NCBI GenBank assembly: GCA_021155205.1
Contig: JAJNPS010000010.1
Location: 124,001-188,000 of the forward strand
From: Rhodobacterales bacterium
GTDB taxonomy: Bacteria; Pseudomonadota; Alphaproteobacteria; Rhodobacterales; Rhodobacteraceae
DNA length: 64,000 nucleotides
Direction of reading: 5' to 3'
The position numbers were made by a program, and so were the translations under genes. Below, in pieces: positions 9,674 through 16,514 of this stretch. The first letter of the stretch is position 1, and each line of letters opens with the position of its first letter. The notes under the pieces are model-generated. The model did no database searches, was not told the origin of the DNA, and worked only from the letters and a program-made list of their open reading frames with translations.

Positions 9674-11710
9674 ATGCCCGCCGATGCCCTTGTGATCTTT
9701 ACCCCCTCTGGCAAGCGGGGGCGTTTCCCGCTCGGCACGCCGGTGCTTCAGGCCGCACGCCAGCTGGGCGTCGATCTTGATTCCGTCTGCGGCGGGCGCG
9801 GCATCTGTTCGAAATGCCAGATCAGCCCCGGCTACGGTGAGTTTCCGAAACATGGCGTGACGGTCGACGAGGACGCGCTGTCGGAATGGAATGCCGTCGA
9901 GGAACGCTACAAGTCCAAACGCGGCATGGCCCCCGGTCGTCGCCTTGGCTGTCAGGCGCAGGTGATGGGCGATGTGGTGATCGACGTGCCGCCCGAAAGT
10001 CAGGTCCACAAGCAGGTCATCCGCAAATCCGCCACGGAACGGGTGATGACCATGGACCCCGCCACGCGCAGCTACTATGTCGAGGTAGACGAACCCGACA
10101 TGCACGAACCCTCGGGCGATTTCGAACGCCTGACGCGGGCATTGGCCGCACAGTGGCAGATCGCGACGCCAACCGCCGGTCTGGGCGTTCTGCGCAAGCT
10201 GCAATCCGTCTTGCGCAAGGGCGAATGGAAAGTCACCGCCGTCGTCCACCAGGGCCACAATGACGCCTTGCCGCAACTCCTCGACGTCTATCCCGGCTAT
10301 CACGAGGGCGGGCTTTACGGCCTTGCCATCGACCTCGGCTCCACCACCATCGCGGCGCACCTGTGCGACCTGTCGGATGGTCGCGTTCTGGCATCTGCAG
10401 GCCTGATGAACCCGCAAATACGCTTTGGCGAAGACCTGATGAGTCGCGTTTCCTACGTCATGATGAATCCCGGCGGCGAGGTGGAGATGACCCGCGCCGT
10501 GCGCGAGGCCATCGACGGGCTGGCCGTCACTATTGCGGCAGATGCCAAGATCGACGCATCCGCGATTTTCGAGGCGGTGATCGTCTGCAACCCCGTGATG
10601 CACCACCTGCTGCTCGGCATCGACCCCGTGGAACTGGGGCAAGCCCCCTTTGCGTTGTCTACCTCCGACGCCCTGTCCCTCGGCGCGAGCGAGCTTGACC
10701 TCGACGCGCTGAACCCCGCCGCCCGCGTCTATATGCTGCCCTGCATCGCGGGTCATGTCGGGGCCGACTGTGCCGCCGTGGCGCTGTCCGAGGAACCCGG
10801 CAAGTCCAAGGAAATGGTGCTGATCGTCGATGTCGGCACCAATGCGGAACTTCTCCTCGGCAACGAAACCCGCGTCCTTGCCTGTTCCAGCCCCACCGGC
10901 CCTGCCTTTGAGGGCGCGCAGATCAGTTCCGGCCAGCGCGCCGCGCCCGGTGCCATCGAACGGGTGGAGATCGACGTCGTGACCAAGGAGCCGCGCTTCA
11001 AGGTCATCGGATCGGACCTCTGGTCCACCGATCCCGGTTTTTCCGCTGCCACCGCCACCAGCGGCATTACCGGCATCTGCGGGTCGGGCATCATCGAGGC
11101 GGTGGCCGAAATGCGCATGGCGGGGCTGGTGGATGCAGGCGGGCTGATCGGCAGCCCGGACCAGACCGGCACCGCACGCTGTGTCCCGCACGGGCGCACG
11201 CATTCCTATGTCCTCCATGATGCCCGCGCCGAGGGCGGCGCGCGCATTCTGGTCACGCAAGGCGATATCCGCGCGATCCAGCTTGCCAAGTCCGCGCTTT
11301 ATGCGGGTGCGCGCCTGTTGATGGACGAAATGGGGATCGACCATGTGGAACGTGTCACGCTGGCGGGCGCATTCGGTGCGCATATCAGCCCGAAACACGC
11401 CATGGTGCTGGGCATGATCCCCGACGTGCCGCTGGACCGTGTCGTCTCGGCCGGGAACGCGGCCGGAACCGGCGCGCGCATCGCCCTGTGCAGCAAGGCC
11501 GCCCGCGCCGCCATCGAGGCGACCGTCCACGAGATCCACAAGGTTGAAACCGCCATCGCGCCGCGGTTCCAGGAACACTTTGTCAATGCCAACGCCATCC
11601 CCCACGCCACCGACCCCTTTACCGAACTTCACCGCATCGTGACGCTGCCCGATGTCAGCTTCAACACGGGCGGGTCGGGCGGCGAAAACCGACGCCGTCG
11701 CCGGGGGTGA
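9674..11710 (+). CDS. Ferredoxin/ASKHA-domain corrinoid reactivation protein (DUF4445, RACo/RamA-like)
   Basis: Predicted ATP-dependent reductive activator of Co(II) corrinoid proteins, 678 aa. The N-terminal 2Fe-2S ferredoxin domain has C39, C45 and C48 (CGGRGICSKC) and C93 (LGCQA). Then comes an ASKHA-type ATPase with LAIDLGSTTIAAHL, VDVGTNAELLLG and CGSGIIEA. Known context: in Phaeobacter, a RamA-like protein of this family supports a split B12-dependent methionine synthase. No methyltransferase or corrinoid protein is adjacent here. Start ATG at 9674; the frame is open upstream but without family support. Confidence 0.85.
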   Translation: MPADALVIFTPSGKRGRFPLGTPVLQAARQLGVDLDSVCGGRGICSKCQISPGYGEFPKHGVTVDEDALSEWNAVEERYKSKRGMAPGRRLGCQAQVMGDVVIDVPPESQVHKQVIRKSATERVMTMDPATRSYYVEVDEPDMHEPSGDFERLTRALAAQWQIATPTAGLGVLRKLQSVLRKGEWKVTAVVHQGHNDALPQLLDVYPGYHEGGLYGLAIDLGSTTIAAHLCDLSDGRVLASAGLMNPQIRFGEDLMSRVSYVMMNPGGEVEMTRAVREAIDGLAVTIAADAKIDASAIFEAVIVCNPVMHHLLLGIDPVELGQAPFALSTSDALSLGASELDLDALNPAARVYMLPCIAGHVGADCAAVALSEEPGKSKEMVLIVDVGTNAELLLGNETRVLACSSPTGPAFEGAQISSGQRAAPGAIERVEIDVVTKEPRFKVIGSDLWSTDPGFSAATATSGITGICGSGIIEAVAEMRMAGLVDAGGLIGSPDQTGTARCVPHGRTHSYVLHDARAEGGARILVTQGDIRAIQLAKSALYAGARLLMDEMGIDHVERVTLAGAFGAHISPKHAMVLGMIPDVPLDRVVSAGNAAGTGARIALCSKAARAAIEATVHEIHKVETAIAPRFQEHFVNANAIPHATDPFTELHRIVTLPDVSFNTGGSGGENRRRRRG

Positions 11711-11742
11711 CAGTGGACAAAAGGCAGGCTAGCGTGCGCGCG

Positions 11743-12285
11743 ATGTCCGATGACCCCGTCGCCAGTTTGCTGTCCCAAGTCGCCGCGCAGGACCGCGCCG
11801 CGTTTCGTGACCTTTATGCGACCACCTCTTCGAAACTTTTTGGCGTGCTTCTTCGTATGCTTGGGGAACGGGCAGAGGCGGAGGACGCGTTGCAAGAGGT
11901 CTTTACACGGGTTTGGCTGCGCGCCGCGCGCTATGACGCCGCGCGCGCCCGCGGGATGACCTGGCTCATCGCCATATCCCGCAACCTCGCGATCGACCGG
12001 CTGCGCGCGCGCCCCGATGCGGGCATCGGGGACGAGGCGGTGATCGACGCGCTGCCCGACCTCGGCTCCGGGGTCGAGACGCGGATGATCGCCGCCGGCG
12101 AGGCGCGGCGCGTCGCCGACTGCTTTCGCACGCTGGAGGCCGACAAGGCCGCCGCCGTGCAGGGGGCCTATCTCAACGGCCTGTCCTATGCCGACCTCGC
12201 GGTGCGCCACAACGTACCCGTCAACACGATGCGCACCTGGCTGCGACGGGGACTGCTGAAATTGAAAGAGTGTCTCGAAGGATGA
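11743..12285 (+). CDS. ECF sigma factor, SigK-like
   Basis: Alternative sigma factor of 180 aa. The region 2 helix with EDALQEVFTRVW and GMTWLIAISRNLAIDRLRAR is clear, and region 4 has LSYADLAVRHNVPVNTMRTWLRRGL as a helix-turn-helix. It overlaps by 4 bp (ATGA) the RskA-type anti-sigma gene and is followed by two fasciclin genes, the same gene content as the actinobacterial sigK-rskA/mpt70-mpt83 group. Start ATG at 11743; earlier in-frame codons exist from 11707. Confidence 0.9.
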   Translation: MSDDPVASLLSQVAAQDRAAFRDLYATTSSKLFGVLLRMLGERAEAEDALQEVFTRVWLRAARYDAARARGMTWLIAISRNLAIDRLRARPDAGIGDEAVIDALPDLGSGVETRMIAAGEARRVADCFRTLEADKAAAVQGAYLNGLSYADLAVRHNVPVNTMRTWLRRGLLKLKECLEG

Positions 12286-12944
12286 CCGACGACCGCGCCC
12301 TGACCCCTGATGACGAGGCCGACCTTCTGGCGGCCGAGTTTGTCATGGGCACCTTGCCGCTGGATGAACGCGCGGCGGCCGCGGCGCGGATCAGGACCGA
12401 TGCAGGTTTTGCCGACCGGGTGACGGCCTGGGAAAACCATCTGGCGGACCTGAACGACGCCTATGTCGAGGTGCCTGCCCCCGACGTGATGCCGCAGATC
12501 GAGGCGCGGCTGTTCCCAAGAGCCGCCCGCGCGCGCGCCGCGTGGTTCGGCTGGGTGGCGGGCGCGCTGACGGCGGCGGGTCTGGCCATCGCCGCCATGG
12601 TGTTTTTCGCCCCCCATCCGCCGGCCAATGCGCCGCTGATTGCGACCCTGGGCGCCGAGGGCAGCCAGCTGACCTTCGAGGCACGCTATGACGGGGCGTC
12701 GCTGATCGTGGCCCGCATCGCGGGACCGGCCGCCGAGCCGGACCGCGTGCATGAACTGTGGATCATCGCCCCCGAGGCGGCGCCGGTTTCGCTTGGCCTT
12801 CTGGGGGACGAGCCGGTGTCGATCCCCTATCCGATGCCCCCTGCGGGCTGGGTGCTGGCCGTGTCGCTGGAACCGGCCGGCGGGTCCACCACCGGCGCGC
12901 CGACAGGGCCGGTCCTGGCCACAGGCACCGTCACGGACCTGTGA
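12282..12944 (+). CDS. RskA-like anti-sigma factor
   Basis: Membrane-bound inhibitor of the preceding ECF sigma factor, 220 aa. The N-terminal about 80 residues (LLAAEFVMGTLPLDERAA) match the anti-sigma-K type zinc-less N-domain, one transmembrane helix spans about residues 90-110, and the rest is a periplasmic RskA domain with VHELWIIAPEAAPVSLG. Translationally coupled to the sigma gene. Release of sigma after regulated proteolysis is the family mechanism; the signal is unknown. Confidence 0.88.
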   Translation: MTDDRALTPDDEADLLAAEFVMGTLPLDERAAAAARIRTDAGFADRVTAWENHLADLNDAYVEVPAPDVMPQIEARLFPRAARARAAWFGWVAGALTAAGLAIAAMVFFAPHPPANAPLIATLGAEGSQLTFEARYDGASLIVARIAGPAAEPDRVHELWIIAPEAAPVSLGLLGDEPVSIPYPMPPAGWVLAVSLEPAGGSTTGAPTGPVLATGTVTDL

Positions 12945-12966
12945 AGGAATAATCTTCACGGCCCCT

Positions 12967-12992
12967 GAAACTTTCTCCCGGATGACCCCGTA
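12967..12992 (+). promoter_or_regulatory. Putative ECF-sigma promoter of fasciclin gene
   Basis: GAAAC (12967-12971), 17-nt spacer, CGTA (12989-12992), ending 58 bp before the first fasciclin ORF. This has the AAC / CGT form of ECF promoters and could be read by the SigK-like factor just upstream. Only one copy was found, so the motif is not independently confirmed. Confidence 0.4.
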
Positions 12993-13050
12993 AGTGCTGC
13001 TGTGAGGCGGGAATGGACCTGCCCCGGAACTTGCAATGGGAGTTGCCGCA

Positions 13051-13605
13051 ATGCTCAAATCTTTCCGTCTGGCCACCGCGATCCTTGCCCTGTCGACGGC
13101 GACAGGGTTTGCCCAGGCCGAGAACCCGATGGTTGGTGGTGCCGCGATGTATGACACCAAGAACATCATCGAGAACGCCGTGAACTCTGCCGACCACACC
13201 ACGCTGGTCGCCGCCGTCAAGGCCGCCGGTCTGGTCGAGACGCTGTCAGGCGCAGGTCCGTTCACCGTGTTTGCGCCCACCAACGAGGCCTTTGCGAAGC
13301 TGCCCGCAGGCACCGTCGAGACGCTGCTCAAGCCTGAAAACAAGGATCAGCTTGCCAAGATCCTGGCCTGCCATGTCGTCGCGTCCAAGGCGCTGGCGGC
13401 AGACGTGCAGAAGATGGTCACCGATGGCGGCGGCATGTCCAAGATCAAGACCGTCGGCGGGTGCGAGCTGACTGCGATGGTCGAGGACGGCAGCGTCAAG
13501 ATCAAGGACGAAATGGGTGGCGTGGCCACCGTCACCATCGCCGACGTGATCCAGTCGAACGGCGTCATCCATGTGATCGACCAGGTTCTTTTGCCGGCCA
13601 TGTAA
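13051..13605 (+). CDS. Exported fasciclin (FAS1) domain protein 1
   Basis: Secreted or periplasmic protein of 184 aa with a signal peptide ending near GFAQA-EN (residue 22) and a single FAS1 domain: ENAVNSADHTTLVAAVKAA, GPFTVFAPTNEAFAKLP and NGVIHVIDQVLLP. FAS1 domains mediate adhesion or surface interactions; the partner is unknown. The start at 13051 has GGGAG upstream; the ATG at 13036 is possible. It contains two Cys (ILACHVV and VGGCEL) that could pair. Probably controlled by the adjacent ECF sigma factor. Confidence 0.9.
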   Translation: MLKSFRLATAILALSTATGFAQAENPMVGGAAMYDTKNIIENAVNSADHTTLVAAVKAAGLVETLSGAGPFTVFAPTNEAFAKLPAGTVETLLKPENKDQLAKILACHVVASKALAADVQKMVTDGGGMSKIKTVGGCELTAMVEDGSVKIKDEMGGVATVTIADVIQSNGVIHVIDQVLLPAM

Positions 13606-13613
13606 GGCCGGCA
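13592..13613. terminator. Perfect hairpin across fasciclin 1 stop codon
   Basis: TGCCGGCC (13592-13599) and GGCCGGCA (13606-13613) form a perfect 8-bp stem with loop ATGTAA, which contains the stop codon itself. There is no T-run. It may modulate read-through between the two fasciclin genes. Confidence 0.5.
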
Positions 13614-13686
13614 CCGGGGTCGGCGCAATTCCGTGCAGGCCCCACACTTTCCCAAACATCCTGAACCCTTAGCCCTGGAGGTCAAC

Positions 13687-14238
13687 ATGACCCGTTTCCT
13701 GCCCATCCTCGCCCTGGCTCTTGCAGCCGCCCCAGCCTTTGCCGCGCACAAGCCCAACCCCGATGTCGGCGGGGCGCCGATGTTTCAGACCAAGAACATC
13801 GTTGAAAATGCCGTGAACTCGGCCGATCACACCACGCTGGTCGCCGCGGTGAAGGCCGCAGGCCTGGTGGACACGCTGGCAAGCCCCGGCCCCTTTACCG
13901 TCTTTGCGCCGGTGAACGCCGCCTTTGCCGCCCTGCCCGCAGGCACCGTCGACACGCTTTTGAAGCCCGAAAACAAGGCGATGCTGACCAAGGTGCTGAC
14001 CGCGCATGTGGTCGCGGGCACCCTGACCTCGGCCGATCTGTCCGCCTGTGCGGCCAAGGGCAAGAACGGCTTTTGCAACCTGACCACCGTGTCGGGCGAT
14101 GCGCTGTCGATCAAGATGAAGGGCAACAGCGCCATGGTCTATGACGAAAGCGGCAACGTCGGCTCGATCACCATCGCCGACGTGATGCAGTCGAATGGCG
14201 TCATCCACGTTGTCGACACAGTGCTTGTGCCAAAGTGA
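13687..14238 (+). CDS. Exported fasciclin (FAS1) domain protein 2
   Basis: Second FAS1 protein, 183 aa, with signal peptide MTRFLPILALALAAAPAFAA. Its first third is nearly identical to fasciclin 1 (shared TKNI-ENAVNSADHTTLVAAVKAAGLV core), so the pair is a tandem duplication that has since diverged, mainly in the region after residue 110. It has its own Cys pair in SACAAKGKNGFC. A strong GGAGG ribosome-binding site precedes the ATG at 13687; the gap to the first copy is 81 bp, so the two are likely co-transcribed. Confidence 0.9.
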   Translation: MTRFLPILALALAAAPAFAAHKPNPDVGGAPMFQTKNIVENAVNSADHTTLVAAVKAAGLVDTLASPGPFTVFAPVNAAFAALPAGTVDTLLKPENKAMLTKVLTAHVVAGTLTSADLSACAAKGKNGFCNLTTVSGDALSIKMKGNSAMVYDESGNVGSITIADVMQSNGVIHVVDTVLVPK

Positions 14239-14370
14239 TCCCAAGGGGTCCCGGTCTCCCGTTCGGGGGCGGGGGCTGCGTCACTCAGCCCTGACGGACC
14301 ACAAGGGAAAACCCGGCGCGCCCCGAGGTCGCCACAACTGTCCCCAGAAGGGCGGCATCGGAAAAGCCGG

Positions 14371-14402
14371 ACGGGTCTTCGGAGGAAACTCCGAAGACCC
14401 GT
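14371..14402. repeat. Perfect 13-bp inverted repeat
   Basis: ACGGGTCTTCGGA (14371-14383) and TCCGAAGACCCGT (14390-14402) with loop GGAAAC. No T-run follows on either strand. It sits in the 287-bp gap (14239-14525) between fasciclin 2 and tRNA-Gly, where I otherwise see only a weak CCCG-TT-CGGG hairpin near 14268. Confidence 0.6.
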
Positions 14403-14525
14403 GTGCATCTGGCACCACCCGTCGCGCCGCATCCGGCCACCCTGACCTGCGTCACCGCCTGACCGCGCAATCCACGCCCGCCCGTCTTGACGCGGTGCCA
14501 TGGCTCGCTTAGGTCAGAGGTCGTC

Positions 14526-14599
14526 GCGGGTGTAGCTCAATGGCAGAGCAGCAGCTTCCCAAGCTGAATACGAGGGTTCGATTCCCTTCACCCGCTCCA
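14526..14599 (+). tRNA. tRNA-Gly (anticodon CCC)
   Basis: Full cloverleaf with encoded CCA. Acceptor stem GCGGGTG/CACCCGC, D stem GCTC/GAGC, anticodon loop TTCCCAA giving CCC, T arm GAGGG-TTCGATT-CCCTT, discriminator T and CCA at 14597-14599. The top pair of the anticodon stem is a G-A mismatch. Confidence 0.95.
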
Positions 14600-14642
14600 C
14601 ATCCTCGTCCATCGCCGTCCGCAGATGTCCGGAAAATGGCTG

Positions 14643-14745
14643 GCCATCGAGGCTTTCGATAAAGGCGTTCTGGCGGGCTTGCCCGGCGCGATGTAATGCC
14701 GTCGATCTTGGGGGCGTCGGCAAAGGTCAGGATCGCGTTCAGGCG
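14643..14745 (-). pseudogene. Decayed IS3-family transposase fragment
   Basis: On the minus strand three adjacent frames read NAILTFADAPKID, HYIAPGKP and QNAFIESLDG, consecutive pieces of the conserved integrase core of IS3-type OrfB transposases (expected form ID-WHYIAPGKP-x-QNAFIESF-NG). Each join needs one missing base: GACGG for GACTGG, and two bases where a codon should stand between P and Q. Only about 35 codons remain and no terminal repeats are visible. It sits 44 bp from the tRNA-Gly 3' end. The rest of 14600-14859 shows nothing further. Confidence 0.7.
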
Positions 14746-14859
14746 AATGCGGCCCCCCTCGCCATTGCTCCGGGACCGATGCCCATGCGGGCTGGCGGAC
14801 AGCCCGTCCTCGCGCTTGGCCAGGGCCGGGCGCCCTGTCGCCCATGCCGCGACTTGCCG

Positions 14860-14884
14860 GGAACCCATCCCCCGTTCGGTCGTT
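14860..14884 (+). promoter_or_regulatory. EcfG-type promoter of PRC-barrel gene
   Basis: GGAAC (14860-14864), 16 nt, CGTT (14881-14884): exact alphaproteobacterial GSR promoter consensus, ending 50 bp before the start of the PRC-barrel gene. Confidence 0.8.
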
Positions 14885-14934
14885 GGTTGGGCAGGGGCCA
14901 GTTGGCCCTTTTCGTGACAATTCCGGAGACCAAA

Positions 14935-15771
14935 ATGAAACGACTTCTTCTGACGACGGCGGTTTTCACCGCCCTTTCCGCGGCTGCGATCGCGCAAGAC
15001 GCCCCCTTCCGCGACCAGATGGCGCCGGGGTCGGTGCGCGCATCGGAACTGATCGGGGCGCGCATCTATGCGTCCGAGGCCGCGGTCGATGCGCCGGAAT
15101 ATTCCGGCGTGCAGGACGGCTGGAACGACATCGGTGAAATCAACGACGTGATCGTCGCCCGCGAAGGTCAGGTCGAGGCCGTCCTGGTCGACATCGGCGG
15201 GTTTCTGGGCATGGGCGAACGGCAGGTTGCGGTTGACATGAGCGCCTTGCGGTTCGTGGCCGACACCTCGACGACCGACAACCCCGATGACTGGTTTCTG
15301 GTCATGACGGCCGACCGTGCAACGCTGGAAGGCGCGCCGCAATGGCAGATGACGGGGGCTGCGATGGGCACGGATGTTGCAGCGACCGATCCTGCTGCAA
15401 CTGACCCGGCGGCAACCGACATGGCGGCCGATACGACAGCCGCCGAACCCGGAACGCGGGCCGCGATGCTGCGCGACGGCTATACGGCGCTTGCGGGCAC
15501 CGAGTTAACCGCCGACATGCTGAAGGGCGCCGTCGCCTATGACGCGCAGGACAAGAATGTCGGTGAGGTCGGCGACCTGATCCTGGGCACTGATGGCCAG
15601 GTCGAGCAGATCGTGATCGACGTGGGCGGGTTCCTTGGCATGGGTGAAAAGCCCGTCGCCCTGTCGCTGGACCAGGTCGACATCCTGCGCCAGACGGACG
15701 GCAACGACATACGCGTCTATGTCGCCCTGACCAAGGCCGAGCTTGAGGCGCTGCCCGACTACAAGATGTGA
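14935..15771 (+). CDS. Exported tandem PRC-barrel protein
   Basis: Periplasmic protein of 278 aa with signal peptide MKRLLLTTAVFTALSAAAIA and two PRC-barrel domains, each ending in a near-identical VDIGGFLGMGER / VDVGGFLGMGEK motif (about residues 84-95 and 227-238). They are joined by a low-complexity linker with three DPAATD-like repeats. GGAGAC precedes the ATG at 14935. The exact EcfG promoter upstream and a strong terminator downstream make it a single-gene GSR transcript. The molecular function of such PRC-barrel proteins is not established. Confidence 0.88.
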   Translation: MKRLLLTTAVFTALSAAAIAQDAPFRDQMAPGSVRASELIGARIYASEAAVDAPEYSGVQDGWNDIGEINDVIVAREGQVEAVLVDIGGFLGMGERQVAVDMSALRFVADTSTTDNPDDWFLVMTADRATLEGAPQWQMTGAAMGTDVAATDPAATDPAATDMAADTTAAEPGTRAAMLRDGYTALAGTELTADMLKGAVAYDAQDKNVGEVGDLILGTDGQVEQIVIDVGGFLGMGEKPVALSLDQVDILRQTDGNDIRVYVALTKAELEALPDYKM

Positions 15772-15790
15772 TCCGAGCGGATATCGTGGG

Positions 15791-15820
15791 AAAGGCCTGC
15801 CTCGTCGGCGGGCCTTTTTT
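15791..15820 (+). terminator. Intrinsic terminator of PRC-barrel gene
   Basis: 11-bp stem AAAGGCCTGCC / GGCGGGCCTTT (one G-T pair), loop TCGTC, running into T6. Strong Rho-independent terminator for the plus strand. Confidence 0.9.
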
Positions 15821-15874
15821 CATGCGCGCCCGTCTCGTCTTGCGCACCCGCGTTGTATCGTGGCGTGCAAACAG

Positions 15875-15901
15875 AAGGCCGCAGGGCGAACCTGCGGCCT
15901 T
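15875..15901 (-). terminator. Terminator-like hairpin after DUF1328 gene
   Basis: Perfect 11-bp stem AAGGCCGCAGG / CCTGCGGCCTT with a 5-nt loop, 27 bp beyond the DUF1328 stop. On the minus strand it is followed by CTGTTTG, so the T-run is weak. Confidence 0.65.
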
Positions 15902-15927
15902 GGCGTGACCGGGACCTGACCTCCGCG

Positions 15928-16101
15928 TCAGAGCGGCGGGCGGCCGCGCAGGGCACGGGCGATCATCGCCACGACGAACAGGACGATGAACACGAAGAAC
16001 AGGATCTGCGCGATGCCGGCCGAGGTGCCGGCGATGCCGCCAAAGCCGAGTGCCGCGGCAATCAGTGCAATGACCAGAAAGGTCAGGGCCCAACCTAGCA
16101 T
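15928..16101 (-). CDS. DUF1328 small membrane protein
   Basis: 57 aa, beginning MLGWALTFLVIALIAAALGF, with two hydrophobic helices separated by a short GIAGTSAGIA turn and ending RALRGRPPL. This is the typical DUF1328 (YtjA-like) layout. The ribosome-binding site AAGGAGA lies 7 nt before the ATG at 16101. An exact EcfG promoter (N16) lies 48 bp upstream and a hairpin follows, so it is a monocistronic stress gene of unknown molecular role. Confidence 0.9.
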   Translation of the reverse strand: MLGWALTFLVIALIAAALGFGGIAGTSAGIAQILFFVFIVLFVVAMIARALRGRPPL

Positions 16102-16148
16102 GGGAAATCTCCTTGGGGTTTCGTGGCGTCAGGCGCCACTGGACAAAC

Positions 16149-16173
16149 AACGCCGCAGACACCGGCGGGTTCC
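16149..16173 (-). promoter_or_regulatory. EcfG-type promoter of DUF1328 gene
   Basis: On the minus strand GGAAC (16173-16169), 16 nt, CGTT (16152-16149). Located between the terminator of csbD and the DUF1328 start. Confidence 0.78.
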
Positions 16174-16181
16174 GTCAAAGG

Positions 16182-16210
16182 AAAACCCCCCGCCGGGTGC
16201 TGGCGAGGGG
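16182..16210 (-). terminator. Terminator after csbD-like gene
   Basis: Minus-strand stem CCCCTCGCC / GGCGGGGGG (one mismatch) with a 7-nt loop, followed by TTTTCC. It separates the csbD transcript from the DUF1328 promoter just beyond. Confidence 0.65.
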
Positions 16211-16241
16211 CATACTGGTAAAGACTGTCGGGAAGGATCCG

Positions 16242-16439
16242 TCAAAGACCCTTGAACCAGGTGTCGACCTCTTTTTCGGCCGCCTCGCGGGTCTGGCCAT
16301 ATTTCTTTTGTACAAGGCCCACGATTTCGTCGCGGCGGCCCTTGATGCTGCTCCATTCGTCGCCGGTGATGTCGCCCCACTTTGCCTGCGCGCGTCCGGC
16401 CAGCTGCTTCCAACTGCCTTCGATGGTGTCCCAGTTCAT
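16242..16439 (-). CDS. CsbD-family stress protein
   Basis: 65 aa, MNWDTIEGSWKQLAGRAQAK at the start and REAAEKEVDTWFKGL at the end, the standard CsbD layout. CsbD-like proteins are abundant small cytoplasmic proteins made under general stress; the biochemical role is unknown. An exact EcfG promoter (N17) ends 36 bp upstream. A 63-aa relative precedes the glucan synthase gene at 36567. Confidence 0.92.
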   Translation of the reverse strand: MNWDTIEGSWKQLAGRAQAKWGDITGDEWSSIKGRRDEIVGLVQKKYGQTREAAEKEVDTWFKGL

Positions 16440-16474
16440 GGCGGTATCCTTTTCAAAAGGGAATGTGCCGGATC

Positions 16475-16500
16475 AACGCCCGCCGCCTGCGATGGGTTCC
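16475..16500 (-). promoter_or_regulatory. EcfG-type promoter of csbD-like gene
   Basis: On the minus strand GGAAC (16500-16496), 17 nt, CGTT (16478-16475). It lies immediately beyond the stop codon of the sensor kinase gene. Confidence 0.8.
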
Positions 16501-16514
16501 CCCCAAAAACGGCA

